Assembly (NCBI RefSeq): GCF_001634365.1
Contig: NZ_CP014580.1
Location: 207,009 to 271,008 of the forward strand
Origin: Paraburkholderia phytofirmans OLGA172
GTDB taxonomy: Bacteria > Pseudomonadota > Gammaproteobacteria > Burkholderiales > Burkholderiaceae
Length of the DNA: 64,000 bases
Direction: 5' to 3'
Shown piece by piece: positions 26,499 to 35,383 of the stretch. The position numbers and the translations under genes are program-made. The stretch's first letter is position 1; every line of letters begins with the position of its first letter. A model generated the notes under the pieces. That model had not been told where the DNA came from. It saw only the letters and a list, made by a program, of their open reading frames with translations, and made no database searches.

Positions 26499-28031
26499 AT
26501 GCCCGGCAAGACATTCATTCTCGATTCGATTCTTGCGACACCGGGGGCACACAACGGCGACGTCACGGGCGCCGTTCGTACGTCACTGCTGTCGACGTTA
26601 TTTGAAAACGTATGGCCGCTCGTCATGTCGGGGGGCGCCAGCGGTTTCATTGCGCTCGTAGCCGTCATCCGCCTGCATCAAACGTGGGCCGAGCTATGGC
26701 TCGCGACGGATATTGGCCTCCTGGTAACACGGGTCGGGATCGCGCGTGCTTACATCGTGCGCAGCCGTACGGATGCGGTTCACCCTGGCCCATGGGCCGT
26801 CCGATACGTGCCGGCTTCGCTACTGGCCTGCCTGCTGTTCGGCCTCGGTACGATGGGCTGCATCATGTCCCATGACAGCGAACTGGCGTCGCTCGCCGTG
26901 ATGGTGACGGCCGGCATTCTAGGCGGAATAGCTTCAAGAAATGCGGCCTTGCCCCGGTTGGCGATCGCGCAGATTTGCCTGGGGGCGATTCCCATTGGAC
27001 TGGGCGGCCTGCTCGCGTCCCGTAGCGCAATGTGGATTCTGGTGCCACCGCTTTGCCTGTACGTCGTGGCGATGACTTCGGTGGTCAGGCGCCACTATGC
27101 GATGCTTGTTGCCCTGATGACAGCCGAACAGAGGCACGCTGAACTCGGGGCCCAATTCGATGCGGTGTTAACCTATATGCCGCACGGGCTGTGCACCATC
27201 GACAGCGCCGCGAAGGTAATCATTGCCAATCGCCGAACCGCAGCGCTTTTCGGCGCCCCTGTCGAGATGCCGAAGCTCAATGTCCCTCTCCCTGAGTTTT
27301 TTGGTCAGTTAGGGCTCTCGAAGTATGGCGAAACGCTCCGGAAGCAGCTTGTCGAGCGGTGTACGACATGGCTGTTGGAGAAACACGGTCCGCTTGACCT
27401 GAATCTCAATGATGGCCGCCAGCTCGAGATGACTCGCAATCCGGTGCCTGACGGCAGCGCTGTGATCATCATCGAAGACGTGACGCAGCGTAGGAACACC
27501 GAGGCCAGAATTCTTCAATGGGCCCGTCACGACGTGCTGACAGGTCTGCCGAACCGACGCTACCTGCGCGAACAACTGGAGTGGAAACTTTCCCGGTGCG
27601 CGGACGATCACGATCCGGCATTGGCGGTGATGTATCTCGATCTGGACAGCTTCAAACAGGTGAATGACGGCTTTGGCCACGCGGCGGGCGACGAAGTACT
27701 GAAAATGGTGGGGGAGCGCTTGCGACGGACGCTGCGACAAGGGGAGCTGGTGGCACGGCTCGGCGGCGACGAATTCGCCATTGTCCTTGAGACCTCAACC
27801 ATGTCCTCCACCGCCGGACTTGCGCAGCGCATTATCCAGCAGCTATCCGAACCCTATGCGCTATCAGGAGGCGCGACGGTGAAAATTGGCGTGAGCATTG
27901 GCATTGCCTTCGCAACAGAACACGAGCCCCTTGAACTGTTGAAGAAGCGGGCTGATGCGGCCTTGTACGACGCAAAGAAAGCGGGCAAAGGAGTATTTCG
28001 TTTTTGGGCCATGGACGCAGTCGCGAAGTAG
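26499..28031 (+). CDS. Membrane-bound diguanylate cyclase with PAS domain
   Basis: A 510-residue protein. About six hydrophobic segments cover residues 40-195, a PAS-like domain covers about 215-335, and the GGDEF domain follows (HDVLTGLPNRR, then LGGDEFAIVLE with GGDEF at 422-426). The active site is intact, so it should make cyclic di-GMP. The inhibitory RxxD site reads RQGE (413-416), so product inhibition may be altered. The promoter carries an FNR box with a near-consensus -10, linking biofilm signalling to low oxygen. Confidence 0.92.
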   Translation: MPGKTFILDSILATPGAHNGDVTGAVRTSLLSTLFENVWPLVMSGGASGFIALVAVIRLHQTWAELWLATDIGLLVTRVGIARAYIVRSRTDAVHPGPWAVRYVPASLLACLLFGLGTMGCIMSHDSELASLAVMVTAGILGGIASRNAALPRLAIAQICLGAIPIGLGGLLASRSAMWILVPPLCLYVVAMTSVVRRHYAMLVALMTAEQRHAELGAQFDAVLTYMPHGLCTIDSAAKVIIANRRTAALFGAPVEMPKLNVPLPEFFGQLGLSKYGETLRKQLVERCTTWLLEKHGPLDLNLNDGRQLEMTRNPVPDGSAVIIIEDVTQRRNTEARILQWARHDVLTGLPNRRYLREQLEWKLSRCADDHDPALAVMYLDLDSFKQVNDGFGHAAGDEVLKMVGERLRRTLRQGELVARLGGDEFAIVLETSTMSSTAGLAQRIIQQLSEPYALSGGATVKIGVSIGIAFATEHEPLELLKKRADAALYDAKKAGKGVFRFWAMDAVAK

Positions 28032-28070
28032 AGCAGTGCCGCTAGCAAGTCTGATCTCGGCACACGGAAG

Positions 28071-28373
28071 CATGCCGCGGACGAACGTAATGGTCGCGCG
28101 ATTGAAGTTGCCTTATTTGGATGTGGGTCAAAGCCAGTGCTCGCGGTCACGATACGTACCTACCATTGTTGGTTTTCTTTCACTCGTCGTCGCGCTCTTC
28201 GCCTCTTTCACATTATTGGAATCGTCCGGCCCAATTTTCTCAGTGCCGCAACCACGGCAACGCCGGCGCAGGCTGCTTGGCGGCGCTATCGCACTGAGAA
28301 TAGGTATCTGGACGATTCACTTTGTGGGCGTGACGGCGCAGCTCACAAAGAGACGTCCACACATCGCAGGTGA
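28071..28373 (+). pseudogene. Fragment of an MHYT-domain membrane sensor
   Basis: The stretch FLSLVVALFASFTLLESSG, then a basic linker, then LLGGAIALRIGIWTIHFVGV matches the first repeat of MHYT sensor domains (helix, arginine-rich loop, GxGIWxMHFxG). The sequence then becomes unrelated and no output domain follows. It lies directly after the GGDEF gene, and MHYT domains are often fused to GGDEF proteins, so it may be a remnant of a neighbouring cyclase gene. Confidence 0.6.
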
Positions 28374-28586
28374 CGCGGGGACGGCCGGAAACACACACCA
28401 GGAACCGCCCTCATGCCTGAAGAATACGATCGTCAATGGCCCGGTCGAGGTGCAACCTTCCAGTCGCACATAGCGGCCGTGCGTTGCGAACACCCGACCA
28501 ATCTGCGTCACGCGCGCTGGCATGGAAAGCGTAGGCGCAAGCCATTTATCCACGAGAGATCGTAGGGAAACGCAGTTGCTGTTCAT
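28317..28586 (-). CDS. Small conserved-looking protein of unknown function
   Basis: An 89-residue protein starting MNSNCVSLRSLVDKWLAP, with a central RYVRLEGCTSTGPLTIVFFRH and a SWCVFP segment. The ATG follows CAGGAG with 7-nt spacing, which favours a real gene. It overlaps the end of the MHYT fragment on the opposite strand. No function can be assigned. A TGTAGG-N6-CCTACA palindrome lies 127 bp upstream. Confidence 0.5.
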   Translation of the reverse strand: MNSNCVSLRSLVDKWLAPTLSMPARVTQIGRVFATHGRYVRLEGCTSTGPLTIVFFRHEGGSWCVFPAVPASPAMCGRLFVSCAVTPTK

Positions 28587-28712
28587 GACGTGCTCCTGAA
28601 GTCCGGTTGGACTGCGACGGAAAGTCGCTCCACGGGTCCATGAATTTATTATTGGACAGACGCCCCCGAAGTTAAATCAGAGCAGCCCGAGAATGACGTA
28701 GCCGAACGTCAT

Positions 28713-28738
28713 GCTCTGTAGGCATTCGCCTACAGAGC
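28713..28738. promoter_or_regulatory. Perfect 11-bp inverted repeat with TGTAGG-N6-CCTACA core
   Basis: Arms GCTCTGTAGGC / GCCTACAGAGC around ATTC. It shares its core with the dyad at 11164-11187. It may be an operator for the NarL-type regulator, placed upstream of the gene at 28317-28586. Confidence 0.45.
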
Positions 28739-28858
28739 GCCTGCCGCGTGGCGCGTGTAACTCAAACAACCTCAAGGGGCGTACCACCCTGAGCGCTTTC
28801 GATGTGGCGGGCTATCTGGACACGAAGAATAGCTGCACCTTTCATCTTGACGTGACGG

Positions 28859-29095
28859 ACAGGAGTCGTCGCAGAGCTTCGCGCGCTGGTGCGAGTGTAC
28901 GGGATCAAGCCGAGCAAACTGGTGGGACTCAAGCGCGGCAGGTCGCCGGCTCCGCCCAGATACTGCCACCCGGAAACCGTGCAGACGTGGACCGGTCGGG
29001 GGCCGCGCCCGCGATGGCATGAGGGAAAGGACTCAAAGGAGTTCCTGATCGTTCGCCCCAAGCCTCAGCGAAGCGATGCTGTTGGAGATCGTTAA
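28859..29095 (+). pseudogene. H-NS-family fragment, DNA-binding end only
   Basis: The frame opens after a TGA at 28853. It reads VAELRALVRVYGIKPSKL, then a basic linker, then PPRYCHPETVQTWTGRGPRP and WHEGKDSKEFLI, the order of the end of the H-NS oligomerisation helix plus the C-terminal domain (Y-x-D/H-P-E-T-x-x-T-W-x-G-R-G). The N-terminal oligomerisation part is missing. Translation from a GTG at 28889 would give a 68-residue DNA-binding-only protein, so activity cannot be excluded. Confidence 0.68.
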
Positions 29096-29143
29096 ATTTG
29101 CTAGCAGTGTCCATTGAAGCGCTAATGGTGTCCGTTAATTCTG

Positions 29144-29636
29144 CTAGCGCAGCCGGCCGGTGGCCTGGCACAAGCATCTCTCTCGGTAACGGCTGATTGC
29201 TCGATGCGCGGCATCGAAGTTATTTGATAACCGGAACACCGACGCCGGCACCGTTTCCAGGGGCCTGTGGTATAGGCGACAGAATTCGGCTGTCGGATCA
29301 AGCCACTCACGTTTCCAGCGTGGAGCCGACACGTCCGCGTCATTCAGCACCAGACATCTGAAGCAGTACGGCATGTAGGGACGGTCCGTGAGCCTGGCCG
29401 GTGGCATCTGTATGTGGCTCAACCTGCTGTCATCAAGACGCGCGAGCGTCGCGAATCGCCATAGTGCCGATTGCGAAATCGCCGGGAAAAGTATCCATCC
29501 CGCTGTTCCCAATACAGGCGTATCTTCCGAAACGCTGAGTTTCCATAGTGTCCCAACGCTGATCTGATAACGCGTCGCAACCCTGCCTAGCCAGCTTCCG
29601 AAAGCTTCTTCATAGAATGGCCTCGGGGCGACCGGC
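29144..29636 (-). pseudogene. tniQ remnant
   Basis: The frame reads FYEEAFGSWLGRVATRYQIS, then the zinc-finger-like PYCFRCLVLNDADVSAPRW and EFCRLYHRPLETVP, the N-terminal and Cys/His order of TniQ proteins. It has no start codon where expected, directly after the tniB stop, and ends after about 160 codons, well short of a complete TniQ. It is a relic of a Tn5053/Tn7-like transposition module. Confidence 0.7.
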
Positions 29637-29647
29637 CACGGGCCGCG

Positions 29648-30185
29648 TTACTGCGTGATTCGGCAGACATGCTCAAGGTGTGTCATGTCGATCAGTTCGT
29701 CGCCGTTGCGAATCGCCAGCTCCGCAGCGTTGTTCAGCATCGTAGATATTTCACCGGTTAATCCCCCGCCCGCGCTCAAGACAAACTGCACGATCGCGCG
29801 CCAGCACGGGATCTCGAATGGCGTACAACGGGTGGTCGTCTGGGTATGAGGCTTGACCGGGATTCGTAAATATCTGAAGCTTCGGATATTTGCTTTTATC
29901 CCGGTCATACCTCGGTATCGGTTTGAAACGCCAATACTGCATCGCGTGTGCTCCGACCAGAGCCATGCTGATCTCCAGATCATTGGCGAGGAGCTTGAGA
30001 AGATTCAGGGACCCACGCCGCTCGCGATAGCTGTTGATCTCCATCAAAGCAGTGGCGTAAACGCCCTTTGATGTCGAGTGGCGCATGACTAGCATTAAGG
30101 TATCGGCGCAGCGTCTTGCCCGTGCCGTTGGTGTGAAGCAGCAAATCGACTCGCCAATGCCGTTCATAATCTGCTGCGGAGTTTG
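29648..30185 (-). pseudogene. tniB remnant (AAA transposition protein) with frameshifts
   Basis: Three frames carry successive parts of TniB: a Walker-A-like LLLHTNGTGKT (first Gly replaced by His), then SLNLLKLLANDLEISMALVGAHAM, then GGGLTGEISTMLNNAAELAIRNGDELIDMTHL ending at TAA 29648-29650. At least two frameshifts separate them. The tniA gene that should precede it is absent; hemerythrin copy 2 lies there in opposite orientation. Confidence 0.75.
30034..30047. promoter_or_regulatory. Perfect FNR-type palindrome inside the tniB remnant
   Basis: TTGAT-CTCC-ATCAA. It overlaps the decayed codons of the TniB Walker B region, so it may be chance. It lies 141 bp upstream of hemerythrin copy 2 and has no clear -10 at 31 bp. 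Confidence 0.3.
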
Positions 30186-30187
30186 AT

Positions 30188-30769
30188 ATACAGTCTCTGG
30201 GACCGCGTAGTGCCATAGCCGTCATCCTTCATGAACACCAGCAGATGTCGACCGTGGTAGAGGGCATGCGGCGCTTCGTGGGTCTGCTGGCAGCAGGTGC
30301 GCCCGCTCCGGGCCTCATGGTGTTACGGGCGATGCTCTTTTACATCCGCGAGTACCCTCAGCAGGTGCACCATCCTAAAGAGGATCGTTACCTGTTCACG
30401 CCGCTGCGGGATCGGACGGATGAATTTGACCACGTCCTCACGGAACTGGAGTTCCAGCATGCACAAGGTGACGTGCGGTTGAGGAATATCGAGCACGCGC
30501 TGACCCGGTATGAATTGAAGAGGGCGCCCGCACTTCGGGAACTTCGAGCCATGGTGGATGCGTATGCCGAGTTCTATGCAGACCATCGGTGTATGGAAGA
30601 GACCTTGATTTTGCCAGCCGCCAGACGTCTGCTGACGGAGGAAAACTGGGTGGAAATCGACGCCGCCTTTGGAGCGAATCGCGATCCGTTCGATGGGGTA
30701 AAACTTGAAGACGATCTTGGAAAATTATTCTCGATGATCGTCAAAACGATCCCTGAGACGGAAAGTTAG
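30188..30769 (+). CDS. Hemerythrin-like HHE-domain protein (copy 2) with an apparent ATA start codon
   Basis: It is 193 codons long after the start, exactly like copy 1 (19907-20488), and highly similar along its whole length (SAIAVILHEHQQ, YPQQVHHPKEDRYLF, DHRCMEETLILP, NRDPFDGVKLEDDLGKLFSMIVK). Where copy 1 has GATATGCAG this copy has GATATACAG, behind the same GGAG-TTTGAT context. Translation from the first ATG (30245) would remove the first metal-binding helix with HEH. Either AUA initiates weakly or copy 2 is losing function. The upstream DNA is the tniB remnant, so its original promoter was probably lost. Confidence 0.8.
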   Translation: MQSLGPRSAIAVILHEHQQMSTVVEGMRRFVGLLAAGAPAPGLMVLRAMLFYIREYPQQVHHPKEDRYLFTPLRDRTDEFDHVLTELEFQHAQGDVRLRNIEHALTRYELKRAPALRELRAMVDAYAEFYADHRCMEETLILPAARRLLTEENWVEIDAAFGANRDPFDGVKLEDDLGKLFSMIVKTIPETES

Positions 30770-30893
30770 CAGTTCGGCTGTGCGTTGCGATCGGCGGCCG
30801 GTCAAGTGATGCAACTGCGGATCAGCAGGATCCGTGGCAGCGTCATTGAACAAAGCGTTTTTTTGAGCACCAAACGCCAGCGCGGGAGGGGAT

Positions 30894-31241
30894 ATGCAAG
30901 CTGCTCGTCACTTTTACCTGGAACTGCGGCACGCAAGTGTGCCGACCTATGTTGCCAGTTACGTCTTCCCGATCCTGTTGCTGGCGTATGAGATGCATCG
31001 GGTGGGCAGGTGGATATTCGATTACGGCATGAACTTCGCGAACTTCAGGTTCATGGGTTACGAGTTTCTGCTGATGCTGGTGTTCGTTGCGCTCCAGGTC
31101 GTGTTTGAAGGCCTTTTCCTGATTGGAGCGTGGATGAGCCGGGATCACGATTTCGGACATCGGGTCGCAAATCTCCTCGCGGGTCTCGGCTGTTCGCTAG
31201 TCGTCATCGGTTTCGACCTGGCTTTGCAGTACGCGCTGTAG
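30894..31241 (+). CDS. Small membrane protein, about three transmembrane helices
   Basis: A 115-residue protein with hydrophobic segments at about 17-33, 55-78 and 92-113. The ATG follows GGGAGGGGA. A partial second copy of its 3' part lies at 31801-31869, and a more distant relative is cut by an IS6 element at 42317-42474. The family therefore recurs in this island. Function unknown. Confidence 0.72.
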   Translation: MQAARHFYLELRHASVPTYVASYVFPILLLAYEMHRVGRWIFDYGMNFANFRFMGYEFLLMLVFVALQVVFEGLFLIGAWMSRDHDFGHRVANLLAGLGCSLVVIGFDLALQYAL

Positions 31242-31477
31242 CGTGTGGTCTGCAGAGCCGAACCGGTAGGCTTGTCGGGCACCCGACTGGCGCCGTAGTC
31301 GACTCGCGGTTTCGCATAACGGCCAATGCGAAAGGACCTATGCCTCAGCGTCGCCGGAACCCTGATGTCGTATTCTGGATGTCCGCTTCCTGACGGTGCC
31401 AGGACAAATTCTCGGTTTCGAAGAGTTTCAGTAAATCGCTCATACTTAGGTTTCCGGGTTAGGCGAAGGAGGGGATC

Positions 31478-31738
31478 ATGTCCGACTACGTCCGTATGTA
31501 TCGGGGGTTCAAGATTAGCGTTTCGTGCGTGGAACTCTCGCGGGAAAGATATGCGATTGAGTGGGCCGTTACTCCGGATACCAATGAGACGCGCGATCAG
31601 ATGAAGTATGAGCGAATTCACATTGACACACGCGAGGAACGCAGCGGTCACCAGGAGGAAGTACTTGGCCACGCCCTTGGATTGGCTGAGAGCTTTATCG
31701 ACGGCGTAATTTCTCGCGGCCATGACGGCAACCGATGA
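31478..31738 (+). CDS. Small unknown protein
   Basis: An 86-residue soluble, acidic protein (SDYVRMYRGFKISVSC, YAIEWAV, a helical C-terminus HQEEVLGHALGLAESFIDGV). An excellent AAGGAGGGG precedes the ATG. No family assigned. It lies between the membrane-protein gene and its duplicated fragment. Confidence 0.68.
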   Translation: MSDYVRMYRGFKISVSCVELSRERYAIEWAVTPDTNETRDQMKYERIHIDTREERSGHQEEVLGHALGLAESFIDGVISRGHDGNR

Positions 31739-31800
31739 CGGCGTGTTGGCGAGCCGTATTCAAAAACATGTCCCAAGGTTCTCGCGTCGAACGGCCGATA

Positions 31801-31869
31801 CCGGGATCACGATTTCGAACATCGGGTTGCGAATCTCCTCGCAGGACGCGGCTGTTCGCTGGTCGTCAC
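31801..31869 (+). pseudogene. Duplicated fragment of the 30894-31241 membrane-protein gene
   Basis: The stretch matches 31139-31208 with few differences; both start CCGGGATCACGATTTCG and both encode an RDHDF-x-HRVANLLAG-x-GCSLVV-type peptide. It has no start and no complete frame, so it is a partial duplication. Confidence 0.75.
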
Positions 31870-31919
31870 CAGTCAACTGGTTCCCCATGCGCCGGCCTAT
31901 TCGTGATGCGAGCCATTGG

Positions 31920-32108
31920 CCTCAGTGCGATCAAAACCGCCTGCGAACGGATTGTCCCTGACCCGCATACCTTCTCATAGCGCGCGTCGACGATCAGGCA
32001 CGGATACGACTCCTCCAGCGGCCGGTGCGCGAACTTCCCCAGCGTTACGTCCAGTCTCTCATTGATCGCGGAACTCGCCGAGGCCGAGAACTGGCTCAGC
32101 ACGTTGGC
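31920..32108 (-). pseudogene. IS256-family transposase fragment
   Basis: The minus strand reads SQFSASASSAINERLD, then RPLEESYPCLIVDARYEKV, then SQAVLIALRP, the order around the first catalytic Asp of IS256/Mutator transposases (LDATYEKVR, SQAVVIA). Only this internal part remains. It abuts the truncated regulator gene on the other strand, so insertion and deletion of an IS256 element probably removed that gene's receiver. Confidence 0.7.
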
Positions 32109-32339
32109 GAGGAAAAGGGGGCGCTGCCGCATCAGCGGCTGTCTAAGCGCGAGTTTGATGTATTCATGCGCCTGGCATCCGGTCAGTCGGTAGCAGCCAT
32201 CGCCGAAGCACTCGGGGTAAGTCCTAAGACGGTCAGCACCCAACGAACGCAAATTCTCGAGAAGATGGAGCTTCCTCACGAAGCAGCGCTGGTCAAATAC
32301 GCGCTGCTTCACGAACTGGTCGAGGACGACGATATCTGA
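32025..32339 (+). pseudogene. NarL-type regulator without receiver (truncated)
   Basis: From about 32100 the frame encodes LPHQRLSKREFDVFMRLASGQSVAAIAEALGVSPKTVSTQRTQILEKM followed by LPHEAALVKYALLHEL. This closely resembles the C-terminal third of the regulator at 10429-11076. The first 25 codons are antisense to the IS256 fragment and have no receiver character. It is probably the surviving end of a full regulator, although a DNA-binding-only product of 104 residues is possible. Confidence 0.7.
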
Positions 32340-32594
32340 CCGGCAGCACGTTCGCTCTCGCTTCCCCCGCCGCCAACGGACCCGCGCCCCAGTTGGGGCG
32401 TCTACCAGTTTCGCACAATCGACCCATGAGGCCGGAAATTAGCAGGTCCGGTAGGACGCCAGTTGCGCGAGACAGTTGATGCACCATCGCCACCTGTGCG
32501 CTGCCAGCGGCAGCTTTGACCCATAAGCGAAGATCGGGGTTTTGGCGTCCTGCGGAGTAGCATGCAAAGCTCTGCCGCGGCCCGGCAAAGGAGG
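32340..32594. other. Short region with no recognised feature
   Basis: No gene with a ribosome site or family likeness was found here. Confidence 0.4.
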
Positions 32595-32792
32595 CTACCG
32601 CGTCTGCGTTACCGCTCGGAGAACAAAATCACCTCGAGCGTTCAGCCGTGCATGCTGACGCTCGCTTTCCTGCCGCTCAAGCGTTATCAGCTGCTGCTTC
32701 TGCAAGACGTCCAGTTCGATACGATCGAGATGCAGTGACTCGTTCCCGTTTTTGATAAGCATCAGCGTGGCGAATTCGTGTGGGCTGAGCAT
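32595..32792 (-). CDS. Small unknown protein
   Basis: A 65-residue protein starting MLSPHEFATLMLIKNG, then a helical, Gln/Arg-rich part (LDVLQKQQLITLERQESERQ). GGAGATG lies 7 nt before the ATG, supporting a real gene. Similar small proteins seem to occur in Burkholderiaceae, but no function is known to me. Confidence 0.55.
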   Translation of the reverse strand: MLSPHEFATLMLIKNGNESLHLDRIELDVLQKQQLITLERQESERQHARLNARGDFVLRAVTQTR

Positions 32793-32985
32793 GATTCATC
32801 TCCGTGGTCGTTCGATTGTCGCAGCAGGCATTCAACATGACGAATAGCCGGTCCGTGCTGGTGGCATGGGGGAACATCGGTGACATCGGCGGTATGGTGG
32901 GTGACACGTCCCCGGGACCCGACTGCGTCCATCGCGTCCCTGGAGCGGCAAACCGTCAGGCTAGCGGGGACGACCGTGGGACCAT

Positions 32986-32999
32986 TTGATCCACATCAT
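32986..32999. promoter_or_regulatory. Imperfect FNR-type box
   Basis: TTGAT-CCAC-ATCAT, with one mismatch in the right arm. It lies 187 bp upstream of the gene at 32595-32792 on the minus strand. Weak evidence. Confidence 0.35.
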
Positions 33000-33057
33000 G
33001 TCACCGGTAATGCCAGAAGCCGGTCTTGCTGGTCGCCGCCACGGTTGCACAGGGTGT

Positions 33058-33312
33058 TCAATCGTCGTCATCCTGGATAAGTTCGTGGAGTACGGTGTAA
33101 TGCACGAGAGCGTCGTCGGGCAATTGCATCTTCTCACGTGTGTTCGCCCGATGCGTGCTAATCGTCGTTACCGTTACGCCGAGAGTCTGTGCGATCTCCG
33201 ACAAAGATTGCCCGCATGCGATGCGGAGAAATACATGGAATTCATGGCTGGTCAGGCGCTGGCGGGGGAAATTATGTGTGGCTTCGTCGAACCCCGGCGC
33301 TGGGTGTTTCAC
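33058..33312 (-). CDS. LuxR/NarL-type HTH protein without receiver
   Basis: An 84-residue product containing LTSHEFHVFLRIACGQSLSEIAQTLGVTVTTISTHR and a C-terminus LPDDALVHYTVLHELIQDDDD. It is another relative of the regulator at 10429-11076 reduced to its DNA-binding end. A GTG at 33312 is the likely start and lies inside the end of the HypA-like gene (41-nt overlap), so it may be translated with the hydrogenase operon. It could be a fragment or a genuine small regulator. Confidence 0.6.
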   Translation of the reverse strand: MKHPAPGFDEATHNFPRQRLTSHEFHVFLRIACGQSLSEIAQTLGVTVTTISTHRANTREKMQLPDDALVHYTVLHELIQDDDD

Positions 33313-33586
33313 CCGCCCCGTCCGGGACGGAGAGCTCGATGCCCGTCATCATCACGTCCTGTGGATATGGATGGCGGAGATCCTGCGACACCTCGATACG
33401 CAGCGCGGCGCCCTCGGACAACGTGCCGCACGCTTCGTCGGCGAAATGCTCGCGGAAATTTTCCGACGAAAACTGGCTCAGCGCACCACGCCAGACCTCG
33501 ACCCCGCTGACCCGCACGGCACCGTTCTCCTGCGCGGACATCTCCACCCGAAGCACCAGGTTTCGCACGATGCCTGTTTCACGCAT
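33272..33586 (-). CDS. HypA-like nickel-insertion protein lacking the zinc domain
   Basis: A 104-residue protein. It matches the N-terminal half of HypA ([19 protein letters not shown], then GALSQFSSENFREHF, then GTLSEGAALRIE), but the C-x2-C...C-x2-C zinc loop is absent and residue 2, the Ni-binding His in HypA (MHE), is Arg. It overlaps the protease gene by 8 nt. It is probably a specialised maturation partner of this hydrogenase with altered or lost nickel binding. Confidence 0.72.
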   Translation of the reverse strand: MRETGIVRNLVLRVEMSAQENGAVRVSGVEVWRGALSQFSSENFREHFADEACGTLSEGAALRIEVSQDLRHPYPQDVMMTGIELSVPDGAGETPSAGVRRSHT

Positions 33587-34093
33587 GAGCTTCGATCTCC
33601 GTAACGGTCTGCCTGAGCCGCTCCACCTCGGCCACCACGCACCCGGCCACTTCAGCGGCAGCGGACGCAACTTCCGGCGTTATCGGCGCGCCCCGGTCGA
33701 AACAGGCGCCTTCAATCGCATAGACGACCATCTCGCGTGGCGCAAGCCGGAGCGCGCGGGCGAGTTCGATCGCCGCGGCAACGCCGAACGCATGGCTCGA
33801 CGCAAACGACGTCTCCCGCACCAACTGATCCGAGGCGAGGTCGATCCGGTGGATGCAGCCCGGCATCGCCACGGGCGCGGCTGCATCCACGCACACCAGC
33901 GCGTCGAAACCGGCCCAGTCCTCGATCAGCGCCAGCGCATCGCCGCTGCGCACGACGAGCGATACATCGGCCGGCAACCGTCCGGCGACGCTGCGCACGA
34001 CAAGCGCGCCGACGCCGTCATCGCCTCGATCGGGGTTCCCCATGCCCACGACCAGCATCTTGCGTGGCGCGCCGCACGGATTGAGGGTCCGGG

Positions 34094-34097
<4 letters not shown>
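33579..34097 (-). CDS. [NiFe]-hydrogenase maturation protease
   Basis: A 172-residue endopeptidase of the HycI/HoxW/HybD group. It has [17 protein letters not shown] (metal-binding region with the conserved Asp), a [12 protein letters not shown] segment and [17 protein letters not shown] near the second ligand region. It should cleave the C-terminal peptide of the large subunit after Ni insertion. The start ATG at 34097 overlaps the hydA stop as ATGA. Confidence 0.9.
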
Positions 34098-35357
<1,260 letters not shown>

Positions 35358-35383
<26 letters not shown>

